Position numbers and translations under genes: made by a program | Notes under the pieces: model-generated | Told to the model about the DNA's origin: nothing | The model's input: only the letters and a program-made list of their open reading frames with translations | The model's database searches: none | Virus record (IMG/VR): IMGVR_UViG_3300031658_000193 | Coordinates: 1-20,305 of that record | Source of the DNA: a virus | Reading direction: 5' to 3' (one strand) | Length of the DNA stretch: 20,305 nucleotides | In this document: in pieces, positions 7,989-15,840 of the stretch | Position numbering within the stretch: the first letter of the stretch is position 1 | How the letters are laid out: every line of letters starts with the position of its first letter

Positions 7989-9122
7989 TTATGTTCTTTT
8001 TATACTTCTAATTTTTAGTCCATTGCTCGAAGGCGTTGAAACTGATTTAACTTGCATTCCTCCTTTTGTTGAAACTTCTGGTGCACTACGCTCACTCATA
8101 TTTATATTTTTTGTTTTGCGTATCACATCTTCCGTTGCATTTGATTGACCCTGTTCGTAAAAGAACTGAGCAAATTTTTCCGGATTCATTGCTATAGCTA
8201 AAGAGCGATGGTATCCCTCTGCGTCTTTAAGCATACCCGATTCATCTAAGAATTTATTTACAAAATTCATAGGCGTATCTTGAGCTTTTCTTAACTCAGA
8301 AGCATTGCCTGGAGAAAAAGTTAGATTGGACTCGTCAACTTTAAATTTAAAACCTTTAAATTCAGTGCTAAAGACTTCGTCACTTTTCTTCGCAAACCAA
8401 TCAGATTTACGATCACTTTCTTCTTTCTGCGTTTTAGCTTCATTCACATATTGCTTGTAAGCTTTAAATTCTTCATTCTGAGAGGCTGAACTTTCTCTTG
8501 ACTCAAGAGGCTGTCTATACACTTCCTGTTGTTCTCTGAAGAACTTTTTTGCTTTAGCAATAATTTTTTTCTTTGCTAACCTTGTTTTTTTAACATCTGC
8601 AGGATCATCCAGTTCCTCATCAAACTCATAATCTTCCATTATGGATTCGATATCTTCAGGATCTAAACCTTCCTCAGTTATAGTTAAATACTCTTTTAGC
8701 AAAGAGTCAGGATTCATTTGAGAAAAGTCTTGCTGTAGCTTAACATATTCTTCCAAACTTCTTCCTGTTTCTTTTTTGTACTTAAAGTAAGCAGCCACAT
8801 CTTCAGGAAGGGTCTCTGACTCTTCTCTTTCAGCTGTCAATTCTTCTAAAGAATTTATTTGCTTACCATATCTTTTTTCAATAAACGAAAGAACTTGTTC
8901 TTCATTTAATTCCGAAAGCTCAGGATCTTCTTTAATCTCCTCTACAATGCTTTCTTCGGATTTTATTTCAGGCTCCGAAACTTCAACAGAATCTACCTGT
9001 TCTTTTTTGTCATCATCAAACTCAAGTTTTTGTTGAGCCTCATGCTTGTCTAATAATTCTTGCTCTATCTGTTGTTTAGACTTTTCTACAACGTCAGTAA
9101 CTTCTCTTACTTGCATTTCCAT
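7989..9122 (-). CDS. scaffold-like head assembly protein
   Basis: A 377-residue, strongly charged protein between portal and capsid, the usual place of a scaffold. Residues 8-55 are helical and Gln/Glu/Lys-rich (KSKQQIEQELLDKHEAQQKL). Residues 40-130 are very acidic (SEPEIKSEESIVEEIKEDPE). A central lysine-rich helix (KKTRLAKKKIIAKAKKFFRE, about 180-200) follows. The C-terminal 110 residues contain NFVNKFLDESGMLKDAEGYH and AMNPEKFAQFFYEQGQSNAT and end in a basic tail, GLKIRSIKRT. A coiled-coil body with a small basic C-terminal capsid-binding end is the standard scaffold plan. No serine protease motif was seen. The start could be the ATG at 9122 or the one two codons in (9116). The upstream one is chosen because it completes the YAAAT repeat leader. 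The 22-nt gap to the capsid start implies one transcript. Confidence 0.75.
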   Translation of the reverse strand: MEMQVREVTDVVEKSKQQIEQELLDKHEAQQKLEFDDDKKEQVDSVEVSEPEIKSEESIVEEIKEDPELSELNEEQVLSFIEKRYGKQINSLEELTAEREESETLPEDVAAYFKYKKETGRSLEEYVKLQQDFSQMNPDSLLKEYLTITEEGLDPEDIESIMEDYEFDEELDDPADVKKTRLAKKKIIAKAKKFFREQQEVYRQPLESRESSASQNEEFKAYKQYVNEAKTQKEESDRKSDWFAKKSDEVFSTEFKGFKFKVDESNLTFSPGNASELRKAQDTPMNFVNKFLDESGMLKDAEGYHRSLAIAMNPEKFAQFFYEQGQSNATEDVIRKTKNINMSERSAPEVSTKGGMQVKSVSTPSSNGLKIRSIKRT

Positions 9123-9140
9123 TTGATTTGATTTGATTTA
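9121..9140 (-). repeat. YAAAT pentamer repeat overlapping the scaffold start codon
   Basis: On the minus strand, TAAAT followed by three copies of CAAAT leads directly into GG. The last AAAT supplies the A and T of the ATG at 9122-9120. The same pattern occurs before the gene starting at 14898 and, less exactly, before the one starting at 6435. A role in Shine-Dalgarno-independent initiation is inference. Confidence 0.55.
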
Positions 9141-9143
9141 TTA

Positions 9144-9151
9144 CAAAATTA
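9144..9151 (-). promoter_or_regulatory. candidate -7 element TAATTTTG before the scaffold gene
   Basis: The minus-strand TAATTTTG matches TAnnTTTG and lies in the 53-nt gap between portal and scaffold, 21 nt before the ATG. The only upstream TTG is 9 nt away, too close, so the -33 element is absent. It could be an internal booster for scaffold and capsid, but the AT-rich context makes a chance match possible. Confidence 0.3.
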
Positions 9152-9175
9152 CTAAAAAAACAAATACGTTTTAAC

Positions 9176-11611
9176 CTACCTAGGATTGAACTCAGCTAAG
9201 TCAAATCCATCCATTGAGTCTTCATTAGATTCAAATCTTTTAGGTGGTAAATTATTTTTTCTTTGATTAATTAGCTGTGATTGTTCTGTGTTTTGCTGAC
9301 TAATTCTATTGTTTTTAGCCTCTTCTCTTGCTCCTTCTCTTGATGATAATGCGGTTTCAGTAATATTGTTAAGTTGCTGATTATAAGCAAACTCCTGCTT
9401 CATAAGCATAGCCTTTAGATTAGCTTCATTATTTTGCTTTTCAATTTCAAAAGCTATTTCAGCTTGTCTTATCTTTATTTGAGCCTGAGCTTCAAGTTCT
9501 ATTTTTTGAACCGCAACTTGCGCTGCCATTTCTTGTGATTTTAACTGTTGCTGAGAAACCATTGCCTGCTGCTGCATCTGCATCTTTTCTTCTTGCTCTT
9601 GCTTAGACTTACGCTTAACCTTTAATAATTGATTAGCAAGTTTAAGATTTTTAATTTCACGTATATCTATAGCGTCTTCAAGATTTATACTACTCTTAGA
9701 TAATGCCATCTGAATGTTCTGCTCTAGCATTGCCTTCTGCTCCTCGTCTGGAGATAGTTCTATGAATACTCCAAAGTCATAAATATATAATTCTGATATT
9801 TCACCTAGTATACTTACATTATACTTACCTATTTTATTAATAAAGTCTTCTTTAAAATCGGCATACTCTAAAATATCAGCCACCCTATACGTTAACGCTT
9901 CAGCTAACGTTCGATATATGTAAAGACTTCCGTCTAATATATGTCGGGTAGCTGTATTTGAGCTTAAAGCTGCTAATTTCTGAACACCTACTAAAGCATC
10001 TGGATTAGGACTTGATCCATCTCTCGCTTCATTGAGACCAGTTACTGAACGTATCATGTCTAAGTAATGATTGTAATTTGCTAAAAGCATCTGCGTTTTA
10101 GAGGCTCCTGAATTACCTGTAAGTTGTTGAATCGGAACTCTTCCTTGATTATACTCACCATCTTGAGTATAGCTACGCCCTATAACACTACCTGTTTGAA
10201 AATACAAACGCAATGCGTCTTCTGGATTATATGCTGCACCCGTACCCAAGTCAACCTCATTTAAACCATCCGCATCAATATATACCCCATCAGGAACTAC
10301 TTTAGCAATTACTTGCTGTAACTTTAAATGTGTTATTTGTATAAGATCCGCAAAAGGAATCATACGTCTAACTAAAGATTCAATAACACCCTTGTACATT
10401 CTTGGCGCGACTGCTACATAATTAGGCAGCGCATGCTGCGATGAAGACTTAGGTCTAACCATGTTCTTTGCAAGTTCCCATTTAAGTATAATGTTAGTTC
10501 CCATAACCATTACACCGTCATACCACACATCGATAGTCTTTTCAATCTTTTCAAAGTTTCCTTCTTCAAGCATTTCTTCTGGTGGATTAAAGGTATCGTC
10601 CTTTTCTATCATCCTAGTTACACCACCTTCATTTATTTTTTTCTTGTAAACTATTTTTTTTGTTGTCTTGTAGTTGAAGTACATTAACGTACAAGTGTCG
10701 CGATAAAATATATCGTTTTCAGAATATTGTGCAGTATTAAAGTAATCATACCAGCTTTGACCGTATCTAGATATTTCTTCTAACTGCTCATTAGTTAAGG
10801 TTGGATCAATTTTTACTAGTTCACTTATACCCACTGTTTTTATTTCACCCCAGTAGAAACAATCTTTAAAAAACGGATCTTCAGTATAGCTGTAAATAAC
10901 ATTAGCAGGATCTACATACGATACCTGAACTCCGGAACCTGGAAGAAACTCGTGCTTAGCCATACCAACACCAATGACCATTTGGTCATAGTCTATTCTT
11001 TTTCTAGTATCCTCATAATGATTTTCAGCAAACATGGTATCGATTGCTTCTTCTTCTGCAATTTCTATTGCTGGTTTATAGTTAAGATTCATGTATAACG
11101 AAAGTTCTTCGTCTGAAGCTGGTAATTCATCAGGGTCCATTATAAATGGATCAAATCCAGTCTCTTCTTTTATTGTTGTCAGAACAGGTTTAGCTGCCAT
11201 CTGACCTTCAATCATGTCTTGATACTTACTTCGCTTTGATTGAGACAATGCATCTTGAGCATAAGCCTTAACCTTAAAAAGCCTATCCTGCATTCCATTA
11301 ACAACAATGTCTACAAACTTTGGTAGTATGGGAACCGGAGTCCAGTCAAGGTTTAAGTAAGACAGATCGCCATCTACAGATAATTCATTCTTATATTTAG
11401 CAACCGACTGTTCACCCCTAGCATATAGACGCAATCTATTAAAATCTCTCCACTGGCTGTGGTATCTAGATCCGCTAGAATCTTTTCTGAACCACTCATA
11501 CTGTATCGCTTGACCTATCTGTAGACCGAATTGATCGGAGGCTTTTTCTGAGTCTGATACAAACTGACTAGGAAAACCTACAGATGAAATATTTATATTA
11601 ACGTCTTTCAT
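9176..11611 (-). CDS. portal protein (crAss-like type)
   Basis: An 811-residue portal, the ring at the unique capsid vertex through which DNA is pumped. Near residues 65-105 it reads LRLYARGEQSVAKYKNELSV, then DLSYLNLDWTPVPILPKFVD and IVVNGMQDRLFKVKA, an opening I associate with portals of crAss-like and related podoviruses. The middle contains YDQMVIGVGMAKHEFLPGSG and SYVDPANVIYSYTEDPFFKD, then a wing-like part. Around 500-560 is SGASKTQMLLANYNHYLDMI, then RSVTGLNEARDGSSPNPDAL, like the stem/crown transition. The last about 145 residues are a Gln/Lys/Glu-rich coiled coil (KRKSKQEQEEKMQMQQQAMV) that may form the long barrel inside the head. The ATG directly abuts the TerL stop (TAGATG), so TerL and portal are probably co-translated. 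It is longer than most siphophage portals (about 500) but close to P22 (725). Confidence 0.92.
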   Translation of the reverse strand: MKDVNINISSVGFPSQFVSDSEKASDQFGLQIGQAIQYEWFRKDSSGSRYHSQWRDFNRLRLYARGEQSVAKYKNELSVDGDLSYLNLDWTPVPILPKFVDIVVNGMQDRLFKVKAYAQDALSQSKRSKYQDMIEGQMAAKPVLTTIKEETGFDPFIMDPDELPASDEELSLYMNLNYKPAIEIAEEEAIDTMFAENHYEDTRKRIDYDQMVIGVGMAKHEFLPGSGVQVSYVDPANVIYSYTEDPFFKDCFYWGEIKTVGISELVKIDPTLTNEQLEEISRYGQSWYDYFNTAQYSENDIFYRDTCTLMYFNYKTTKKIVYKKKINEGGVTRMIEKDDTFNPPEEMLEEGNFEKIEKTIDVWYDGVMVMGTNIILKWELAKNMVRPKSSSQHALPNYVAVAPRMYKGVIESLVRRMIPFADLIQITHLKLQQVIAKVVPDGVYIDADGLNEVDLGTGAAYNPEDALRLYFQTGSVIGRSYTQDGEYNQGRVPIQQLTGNSGASKTQMLLANYNHYLDMIRSVTGLNEARDGSSPNPDALVGVQKLAALSSNTATRHILDGSLYIYRTLAEALTYRVADILEYADFKEDFINKIGKYNVSILGEISELYIYDFGVFIELSPDEEQKAMLEQNIQMALSKSSINLEDAIDIREIKNLKLANQLLKVKRKSKQEQEEKMQMQQQAMVSQQQLKSQEMAAQVAVQKIELEAQAQIKIRQAEIAFEIEKQNNEANLKAMLMKQEFAYNQQLNNITETALSSREGAREEAKNNRISQQNTEQSQLINQRKNNLPPKRFESNEDSMDGFDLAEFNPR

Positions 11612-13858
11612 CTATTTTATTAATTCACTATAAACTCCATTATTAGTATATCTTGCAAAGTTAAGATTTATTTTGGTTTGTTTTTGTTCAGGCAAATAGA
11701 GGTTTTTTTGATTAGCCATAACAGATAAACCTGAGCTAATACTAGCATCAAACTGTGTCCTATTATTAATATCAAACCTTGACCACTCCTCTAAGGTACG
11801 CATAAAATACATGCTTCCCATTTCAGAAACATCTCGGTAAGCTCCATCTAAATCTAGGCCTACATATTTTTCTATATACGACTCAATAGCCGCTGCATGT
11901 GATTGCTTAACATCTTCGGATGTATTCGGTATACCTCCTAATTCTTTTTCTGTTTTAGATAGTTTATTAAAATGACGATCAGGTCTATTCATACTATAAC
12001 CTCTATAACCTCTATTTTTAAAGTGATACAAAAGCCTTGGCTTATTATTCTCTACAAGTATCGGCATACTATAAAAAATACACGCCATTAATACTTCTTC
12101 AAAAAATATCTCTGCCGTTTGTGGTCTCGCAACATACTCTAGGAAAAACTCATTGCTAGGAGCTTGCTCCATATTAAATTTAGTAAGTCCATGCAAAGCC
12201 CCGTTAGATCCTCTTCCTCCTACCGTTCCAGATATATCATAAGAGTCACAACCGAATGCGCCTATATGCTCATTTAGAGGATAGAAAACTCCATTTTTAG
12301 TCTGCTTTCTATTTGTCAAAGATTTGTTAGGAGTCCAAGACACCCTAAATCTACCGTTAGGATCAGGAGTAAATATAACTTCAGTATCTTTTACTCCGTC
12401 TTTCCAATAAAACTTACCTGTAGTTACATGCTGATTTATGATAAGCGAATCATTATAATCTATCTGTTGATATATCTTACTTAAATTAAATAAAGAAGAT
12501 TTGCTTTCATCTCTAAACGCATGCGATACACTCCTAGGGAACTGACGGTAAAATTCATTCAATGCATCTGGATCTTTTTTAAGCGAATCAACTTCAGCTT
12601 GCCAGTAATCAATTGCACCATTAAGGATCATTTCTCCATCAACTCCAAGAACAGGTTTCTCGGGCTTGTAAAATACAGGCATCCCATACTTATCTATAAA
12701 ACCTTCCATGTTCCACTCCATAGGAATAAACAAAGAATACATACCGCTTTTAGTTTGACCATTTGAATTACGTGTAGATAAATCAGAGTCTTCAAACAAC
12801 TTTTTAAAATTAGCACCTCCTTTATTTAAAGCATTAGAGGTAGAGCCCATCATACACTTGCCTATAATCTTACTACCTAATCTCAAACAAGTCTTAGTTA
12901 CGCGCCAATTATTTAATATGTTATTAGGCTTTAGCCATTTTCCACTCTCATCATGAACTAATAAAAGTAATTTTTCACCATCATAAGAATTTTCATCTGT
13001 ATTCTTCCAGTCAATAGTGGTATCTAAGCCATAAAGCTCATCATCTACAGTATCATACATATTCTTTTTAGTAATCTTAGAAGCGGGTATACGAAATGCT
13101 AATTCTGTTTTTGGCTTATCCATACCATCCTGAATAGGCTTAAAAAAAAATGGTAACCTATTGGCAATAGGAACAACCTTATCTGTAAACATCTTCTTAG
13201 CATCAGACCCAGTCTTAGACAGTATACCTACCCTAGAGTCTTTTACTAAAGTACCAGTATTAACACATTCTGACGATCCCATAAATGAGAATCCAGAACG
13301 TCTTATTTTTAGATAGTCCATGCCAAAGCACCTCTTATCAGCCTTACACGCTTCCCAGTAGATAAAGAAAATTCTATTGGCTTCTCGAAAGTCTGGATAC
13401 CCTATATCAATACTTGTCCACTGTAAATACATGTAGTGAGATCCAGTCATATAAGTTTTAATACCGTTGTTATAAAACCAAAAGCCTAGCTCTCTCCTGT
13501 CAAATTCTTTTTCTATGTAGTCAACCCACTTATCTTTAAACAACGATGACATTTCATTCCATTGAAATATAGAATTAATTCTTGATAGTTGCTTTGGTAT
13601 AGATTCCCTTTCCCAATACTGATCAACTTTAGAATCAGATCGTTTATGTATTTCCTTGGGTTGCATCGGTAGACCGATGTATAAACCATTAACTTCTATT
13701 ACCTGATCTATTTGACCTGTTTTAGAAATAACAACTAGCTTATACTTTTCATTATATCCGTAAAGCCATGATCGATTATTATTCTTATTCTTTAGAACTC
13801 CAGAAGGAATAAAATCCTTTACATTACTATATATTTTATTTTGATCTTCTTTCTGCAA
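11612..13858 (-). CDS. terL: terminase large subunit (packaging ATPase/nuclease)
   Basis: A 748-residue DNA-packaging motor. A degenerate Walker A-like loop follows KIRRSGFSFMGSSE (184-197). Walker B is LLLLVHDE (297-304) with the catalytic Glu. The coupling motif is MGSTSN (337-342). The RNase H-like nuclease is suggested by GCDSYDIS (Asp538), ILVEN (Glu603) and SEDVKQSHAAAIESYI (Asp649). The text YWEACKADKRCFGMDYLKIR and EFYRQFPRSVSHAFRD fits crAss-like and related terminases. The start is unusual. The only start-like codon near the N-terminus is TTG at 13858, 23 nt inside the preceding gene. The first in-frame Met is residue 65, and the frame upstream runs to a stop at 13901-13903 without any ATG. 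A +1 frameshift from the preceding gene, or a one-base sequence error, would instead give an ATG start at 13898 (MSVNKDKPQTKQGF). The stop abuts the portal ATG. Confidence 0.93.
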   Translation of the reverse strand: MQKEDQNKIYSNVKDFIPSGVLKNKNNNRSWLYGYNEKYKLVVISKTGQIDQVIEVNGLYIGLPMQPKEIHKRSDSKVDQYWERESIPKQLSRINSIFQWNEMSSLFKDKWVDYIEKEFDRRELGFWFYNNGIKTYMTGSHYMYLQWTSIDIGYPDFREANRIFFIYWEACKADKRCFGMDYLKIRRSGFSFMGSSECVNTGTLVKDSRVGILSKTGSDAKKMFTDKVVPIANRLPFFFKPIQDGMDKPKTELAFRIPASKITKKNMYDTVDDELYGLDTTIDWKNTDENSYDGEKLLLLVHDESGKWLKPNNILNNWRVTKTCLRLGSKIIGKCMMGSTSNALNKGGANFKKLFEDSDLSTRNSNGQTKSGMYSLFIPMEWNMEGFIDKYGMPVFYKPEKPVLGVDGEMILNGAIDYWQAEVDSLKKDPDALNEFYRQFPRSVSHAFRDESKSSLFNLSKIYQQIDYNDSLIINQHVTTGKFYWKDGVKDTEVIFTPDPNGRFRVSWTPNKSLTNRKQTKNGVFYPLNEHIGAFGCDSYDISGTVGGRGSNGALHGLTKFNMEQAPSNEFFLEYVARPQTAEIFFEEVLMACIFYSMPILVENNKPRLLYHFKNRGYRGYSMNRPDRHFNKLSKTEKELGGIPNTSEDVKQSHAAAIESYIEKYVGLDLDGAYRDVSEMGSMYFMRTLEEWSRFDINNRTQFDASISSGLSVMANQKNLYLPEQKQTKINLNFARYTNNGVYSELIK

Positions 13859-14114
13859 AGCCTTGTTTTGTTTGAGGTTTATCTTTATTAACTGACATAT
13901 TTATATTCTCTTGCTCTGTATCAATCTTATTAAGAATCTCAAACGCATCGAATATAGCTAATTTTTTAGTGGCTGCCGCATTCTTCAATCTATCTGCAGC
14001 TAGCTCATCTTCCGGATCATGCTTTATTATATCCTCCTTTGCAACTTTTATTAATTGCTCAACAGCTTTTTTACCTGCTTGTATTATTTGTAGTTTTAAT
14101 AAATCTGAACTCAT
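13836..14114 (-). CDS. small helical protein before TerL, candidate small terminase subunit
   Basis: A 92-residue protein, MSSDLLKLQIIQAGKKAVEQ, then LIKVAKEDIIKHDPEDELAA and DRLKNAAATKKLAIFDAFEI. It appears almost wholly helical for 65 residues, then ends in a polar, basic tail (MSVNKDKPQTKQGFAERRSK). Position directly before TerL, size and helical character would fit a small terminase subunit that binds DNA and forms a ring, but no helix-turn-helix is obvious. It overlaps the GroES-like gene by 4 nt (14111-14114, ATGA) and TerL by 23 nt. Its final 20 codons begin with an ATG at 13898 preceded by an A/T-rich leader (GAGAATATAAATATG), which resembles start sites elsewhere here. That tail could therefore be the original TerL N-terminus, read in this frame. 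I recall similar short proteins before TerL in Bacteroidota phages, without assigned function. Confidence 0.65.
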   Translation of the reverse strand: MSSDLLKLQIIQAGKKAVEQLIKVAKEDIIKHDPEDELAADRLKNAAATKKLAIFDAFEILNKIDTEQENINMSVNKDKPQTKQGFAERRSK

Positions 14115-14674
14115 AGCATCATTGTTATTTGATGATCAAACATTCTATATAGCTTCTCACCATCTACTTCAAATTCATACTCACTATCTGGTTTAAAAAC
14201 TATTTTTTGTCCACGCTCAACTCCCTTAGATGATAGATATTTATTTGGATAAACCATTTCTCCCATAAGAGGCTCTTCATTTCCTCTTTTGAATATAGAA
14301 GACTCTTGTTTTTGCATGGGTTTAACAAAGCAATAACGGTCATGGCTATGCCACTTGCCATCTTGATTATACATATAAAATTGATCATTGTCTATAAAAA
14401 ACAAATCATCTTTAAAATAACTTTTACCACTCTGCTGCCTACCCTTCATGTCGTTATAAAACTTAAACACATTATGATGTACCAACAGAGTATCATCTAT
14501 TTTAATAGGTCCATTATAATTAAGAGGTAACTCTTGTACTATTCCTTTTCTGTTTGAAAACTTATAATCTTCTTCTGAGGAACTAGTTATGACATCTAAA
14601 CCTCCTATATTTTTTGTGTTATTATATCGCTTTCCTTCTAAAGGTTTAACGATAAAGTAAAAAGGCGATCTCAT
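14111..14674 (-). CDS. tandem GroES-like (Cpn10-fold) co-chaperonin
   Basis: A 187-residue protein that reads as two GroES folds in a row. Domain 1 (about 5-103): FYFIVKPLEGK aligns with the GroES opening, NIGGLDVIT with the mobile-loop GGIVLT, RKGIVQELP with the strand RGEVLAVG, IKIDDTLLVHH with VKVGDIVIF, and FFIDNDQFYMY with the closing IDNEEVLIM. Domain 2 (about 111-187): HDRYCFVKPM, a shortened loop with SSIF, PLMGEMVYP, VERGQKIVFKPDSEYEFEVD and GEKLYRMFDHQITMML, the last matching the GroES end 'DGEEYLIM..DILAIV'. GroES caps GroEL and encloses substrates. T4 gp31 does this for its capsid protein, and chloroplast Cpn20 is a known tandem Cpn10. Here the gene sits just before TerL with 1-nt (TAATG) and 4-nt overlaps, so it is part of the assembly operon and probably works with the host GroEL. 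The alignment was made by eye. A non-chaperone virion protein of the same fold remains possible. Confidence 0.68.
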   Translation of the reverse strand: MRSPFYFIVKPLEGKRYNNTKNIGGLDVITSSSEEDYKFSNRKGIVQELPLNYNGPIKIDDTLLVHHNVFKFYNDMKGRQQSGKSYFKDDLFFIDNDQFYMYNQDGKWHSHDRYCFVKPMQKQESSIFKRGNEEPLMGEMVYPNKYLSSKGVERGQKIVFKPDSEYEFEVDGEKLYRMFDHQITMML

Positions 14675-14898
14675 TAGAAATTAATATTATACTCTATTGA
14701 CACGGGCATTTCTGAACCAAACTCTTTCCATAACAATATCTCGTCACTTCTTTGAATCCATATCTTAAAAGAATTATTTCCAGGGTCGTGTTGTATGAGA
14801 TGTATAAAATACTGACCGTTTAAAATTTCCTGACCCACTAAGTAGTGCATCGCTCCAGACTTAAAATCTGGTCCAACAGAAATTTTCCTTATATCCAT
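14674..14898 (-). CDS. 74-residue conserved phage protein, function unknown
   Basis: Starts MDIRKISVGPDFKSGAMHYL and continues VGQEILNGQYFIHLIQHDPG, NNSFKIWIQRSDEILLWKEF and SEMPVSIEYNINF. The alternating pattern suggests five or six short beta strands, a small barrel or sandwich, with no membrane segment and no Cys. I recall similar short proteins in Bacteroidota phages next to packaging genes, always unnamed. It overlaps the GroES-like gene by one base (TAATG), so the two are probably made together, and an accessory role in folding or packaging is a guess from that. It follows a 55-nt gap that contains a near-match -7 element (AATATTTG on the minus strand) but no -33 TTG. The leader before the ATG is a YAAAT pentamer repeat, the clearest besides that of the scaffold gene. 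Confidence 0.7.
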   Translation of the reverse strand: MDIRKISVGPDFKSGAMHYLVGQEILNGQYFIHLIQHDPGNNSFKIWIQRSDEILLWKEFGSEMPVSIEYNINF

Positions 14899-14916
14899 TT
14901 AATTTGATTTAATTTG
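14897..14916 (-). repeat. two 10-bp direct repeats (YAAAT x4) at the start codon of the 74-residue gene
   Basis: On the plus strand ATTTAATTTG occurs twice without a gap (14897-14906 and 14907-14916). On the minus strand this is CAAAT-TAAAT-CAAAT-TAAAT followed by GG, and the last AAAT provides the start of ATGG. The arrangement, including the GG after the ATG, is the same as at the scaffold gene start (9121-9140). Confidence 0.55.
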
Positions 14917-14953
14917 AATATAAAGATACAAATATTTTTAAGGCTTTATTTGT

Positions 14954-15382
14954 TTAGCTGTTTTTGGAGGGGAACTTTACCCCTATCTTATCTGCCGTTC
15001 TTGCTCCGAAGTATCCGCAAAGTACCCATGTAACTAGGCTTGCAGTATCCTCAGTCTCTAGACCCATGAACCATCCGCCCACATATGCGGCGACAAGTAC
15101 AGCTAAGGTGAGGGGTCTGATATTCCGAGCAAGCCAACTCTGGCTATTTGAATCTGCCACCCACCTTTTGGTTACACCGTCTATTTCTGATCGCTCTAGT
15201 CTTAGTTTTTCAAGAGCTATTCTTTTATCTGTTTCTGAAAGCTCTGTATTACCGCTAATAAGTTCTGAGATAACATTCCCTGGAAGTATAGCGTCCCCTA
15301 CTATGCCAAGTATTGAAGGAGCTTTCTCAATAAGAAATTTGCCCACTCTGGTTTCTTTAAAAGGTTTTTTTGTTTTGCTCAT
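14954..15382 (-). CDS. holin, 3TM type
   Basis: A 142-residue membrane protein. The N-terminus is basic (MSKTKKPFKETRVGKFLIEK), followed by a moderately hydrophobic amphipathic stretch (APSILGIVGDAILPGNVISE, 21-40). A charged helix (50-72) precedes WVADSNSQSWLARNIRPLTL (74-93), the hallmark I associate with the phage 'holin of 3TMs' family. Two clear membrane segments follow at about 89-107 and 113-127, separated by a short acidic turn (LETED). The C-terminus is basic and cytoplasmic in character (ARTADKIGVKFPSKNS). Holins form inner-membrane holes that time lysis and let endolysin reach the wall. Its ATG overlaps the stop of the M15 peptidase gene by 4 nt (ATGA), so endolysin and holin are co-translated. 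Anti-holin is the main alternative, since two other small membrane proteins lie upstream. Confidence 0.8.
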   Translation of the reverse strand: MSKTKKPFKETRVGKFLIEKAPSILGIVGDAILPGNVISELISGNTELSETDKRIALEKLRLERSEIDGVTKRWVADSNSQSWLARNIRPLTLAVLVAAYVGGWFMGLETEDTASLVTWVLCGYFGARTADKIGVKFPSKNS

Positions 15383-15840
15383 GCCACTCTATATGATGTA
15401 CGTCCATTAATCTTTTCAGCGATCAAAATTTTTTTTCTATTCTCTTCTTGCGACACGTAGCTAACGTGTACCCAGTTGGGATTAGTAGAGTCTCCAAACT
15501 CCCATATCATTTGATCAAAGCTTAAATTATCTTTTATATAGTTAAACATTTCAGCGTTGGTCTTATGCCCGAAGGTATCGTCTAGGTCAATTGCTCTACC
15601 TTGACAGTGCTGGCTTGATTTACTCCCACCAATGGCAGTATTTAACTCTTCAGATCTAAACATACTATTAATTTTTATAGGTCCGCCTACATATTTTCTA
15701 AGAGGCTCGAAAACATGAGTAGCAATACCAACCATATTAGATACTTGATAATCATCTGGAATATTTTTAAGATTCAGGCGTAGTGCTGTATTGGATCGTA
15801 CAGCTTCTTTGTGTGTTATATGCTCACTTATTTTTTCCAT
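15379..15840 (-). CDS. M15-family peptidase endolysin (zinc D-Ala-D-Ala / L-Ala-D-Glu type)
   Basis: A 153-residue protein from the ATG at 15840 (MEKISEHITHKEAVRSNTAL). An ATG three codons earlier (15849) is also possible, but MEKIS matches how such proteins usually begin. The family's zinc site is visible: SQHCQGRAIDLD gives the HxxGxxxD pair (His78, Asp85), and WEFGDSTNPNWVHVSY gives the catalytic Glu114 and third ligand His125. GPIKINSMFRSEELNTAIGG is the typical strand and turn before the motif. These peptidases cut stem peptides of peptidoglycan and serve as endolysins in many phages. There is no signal peptide, so it needs a holin, which is the next gene (4-nt overlap). Its start lies inside the end of the 57-residue gene (17-nt overlap), so the cassette is tightly packed. 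All expected metal ligands are present, so it should be active. Confidence 0.9.
   Translation of the reverse strand: MEKISEHITHKEAVRSNTALRLNLKNIPDDYQVSNMVGIATHVFEPLRKYVGGPIKINSMFRSEELNTAIGGSKSSQHCQGRAIDLDDTFGHKTNAEMFNYIKDNLSFDQMIWEFGDSTNPNWVHVSYVSQEENRKKILIAEKINGRTSYRVA

Noticed and set aside
8055-8067. AAAGGAGG followed by ATG inside the scaffold gene (minus strand)
   Set aside because: The spacing to ATG is only 1 nt, the bases simply encode KGGM, and other starts here do not use Shine-Dalgarno sites.
12521-12766. Plus-strand frame inside terL, with similar ones at 10461-10649, 13969-14196, 14306-14530, 16116-16370, 16474-16665, 17890-18189 and 18993-19175
   Set aside because: All lie opposite confident minus-strand genes, without leaders or recognisable proteins.
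14917-14953. Near-match -7 element (AATATTTG) before the 74-residue gene
   Set aside because: The first base is wrong and no -33 TTG is present. In such AT-rich DNA this is expected by chance, so it is only mentioned under the gene.
14964-15410. 148-codon open frame on the plus strand opposite the holin
   Set aside because: It mirrors the holin and its overlap with the endolysin, no other plus-strand gene exists nearby, and its protein has no recognisable pattern.
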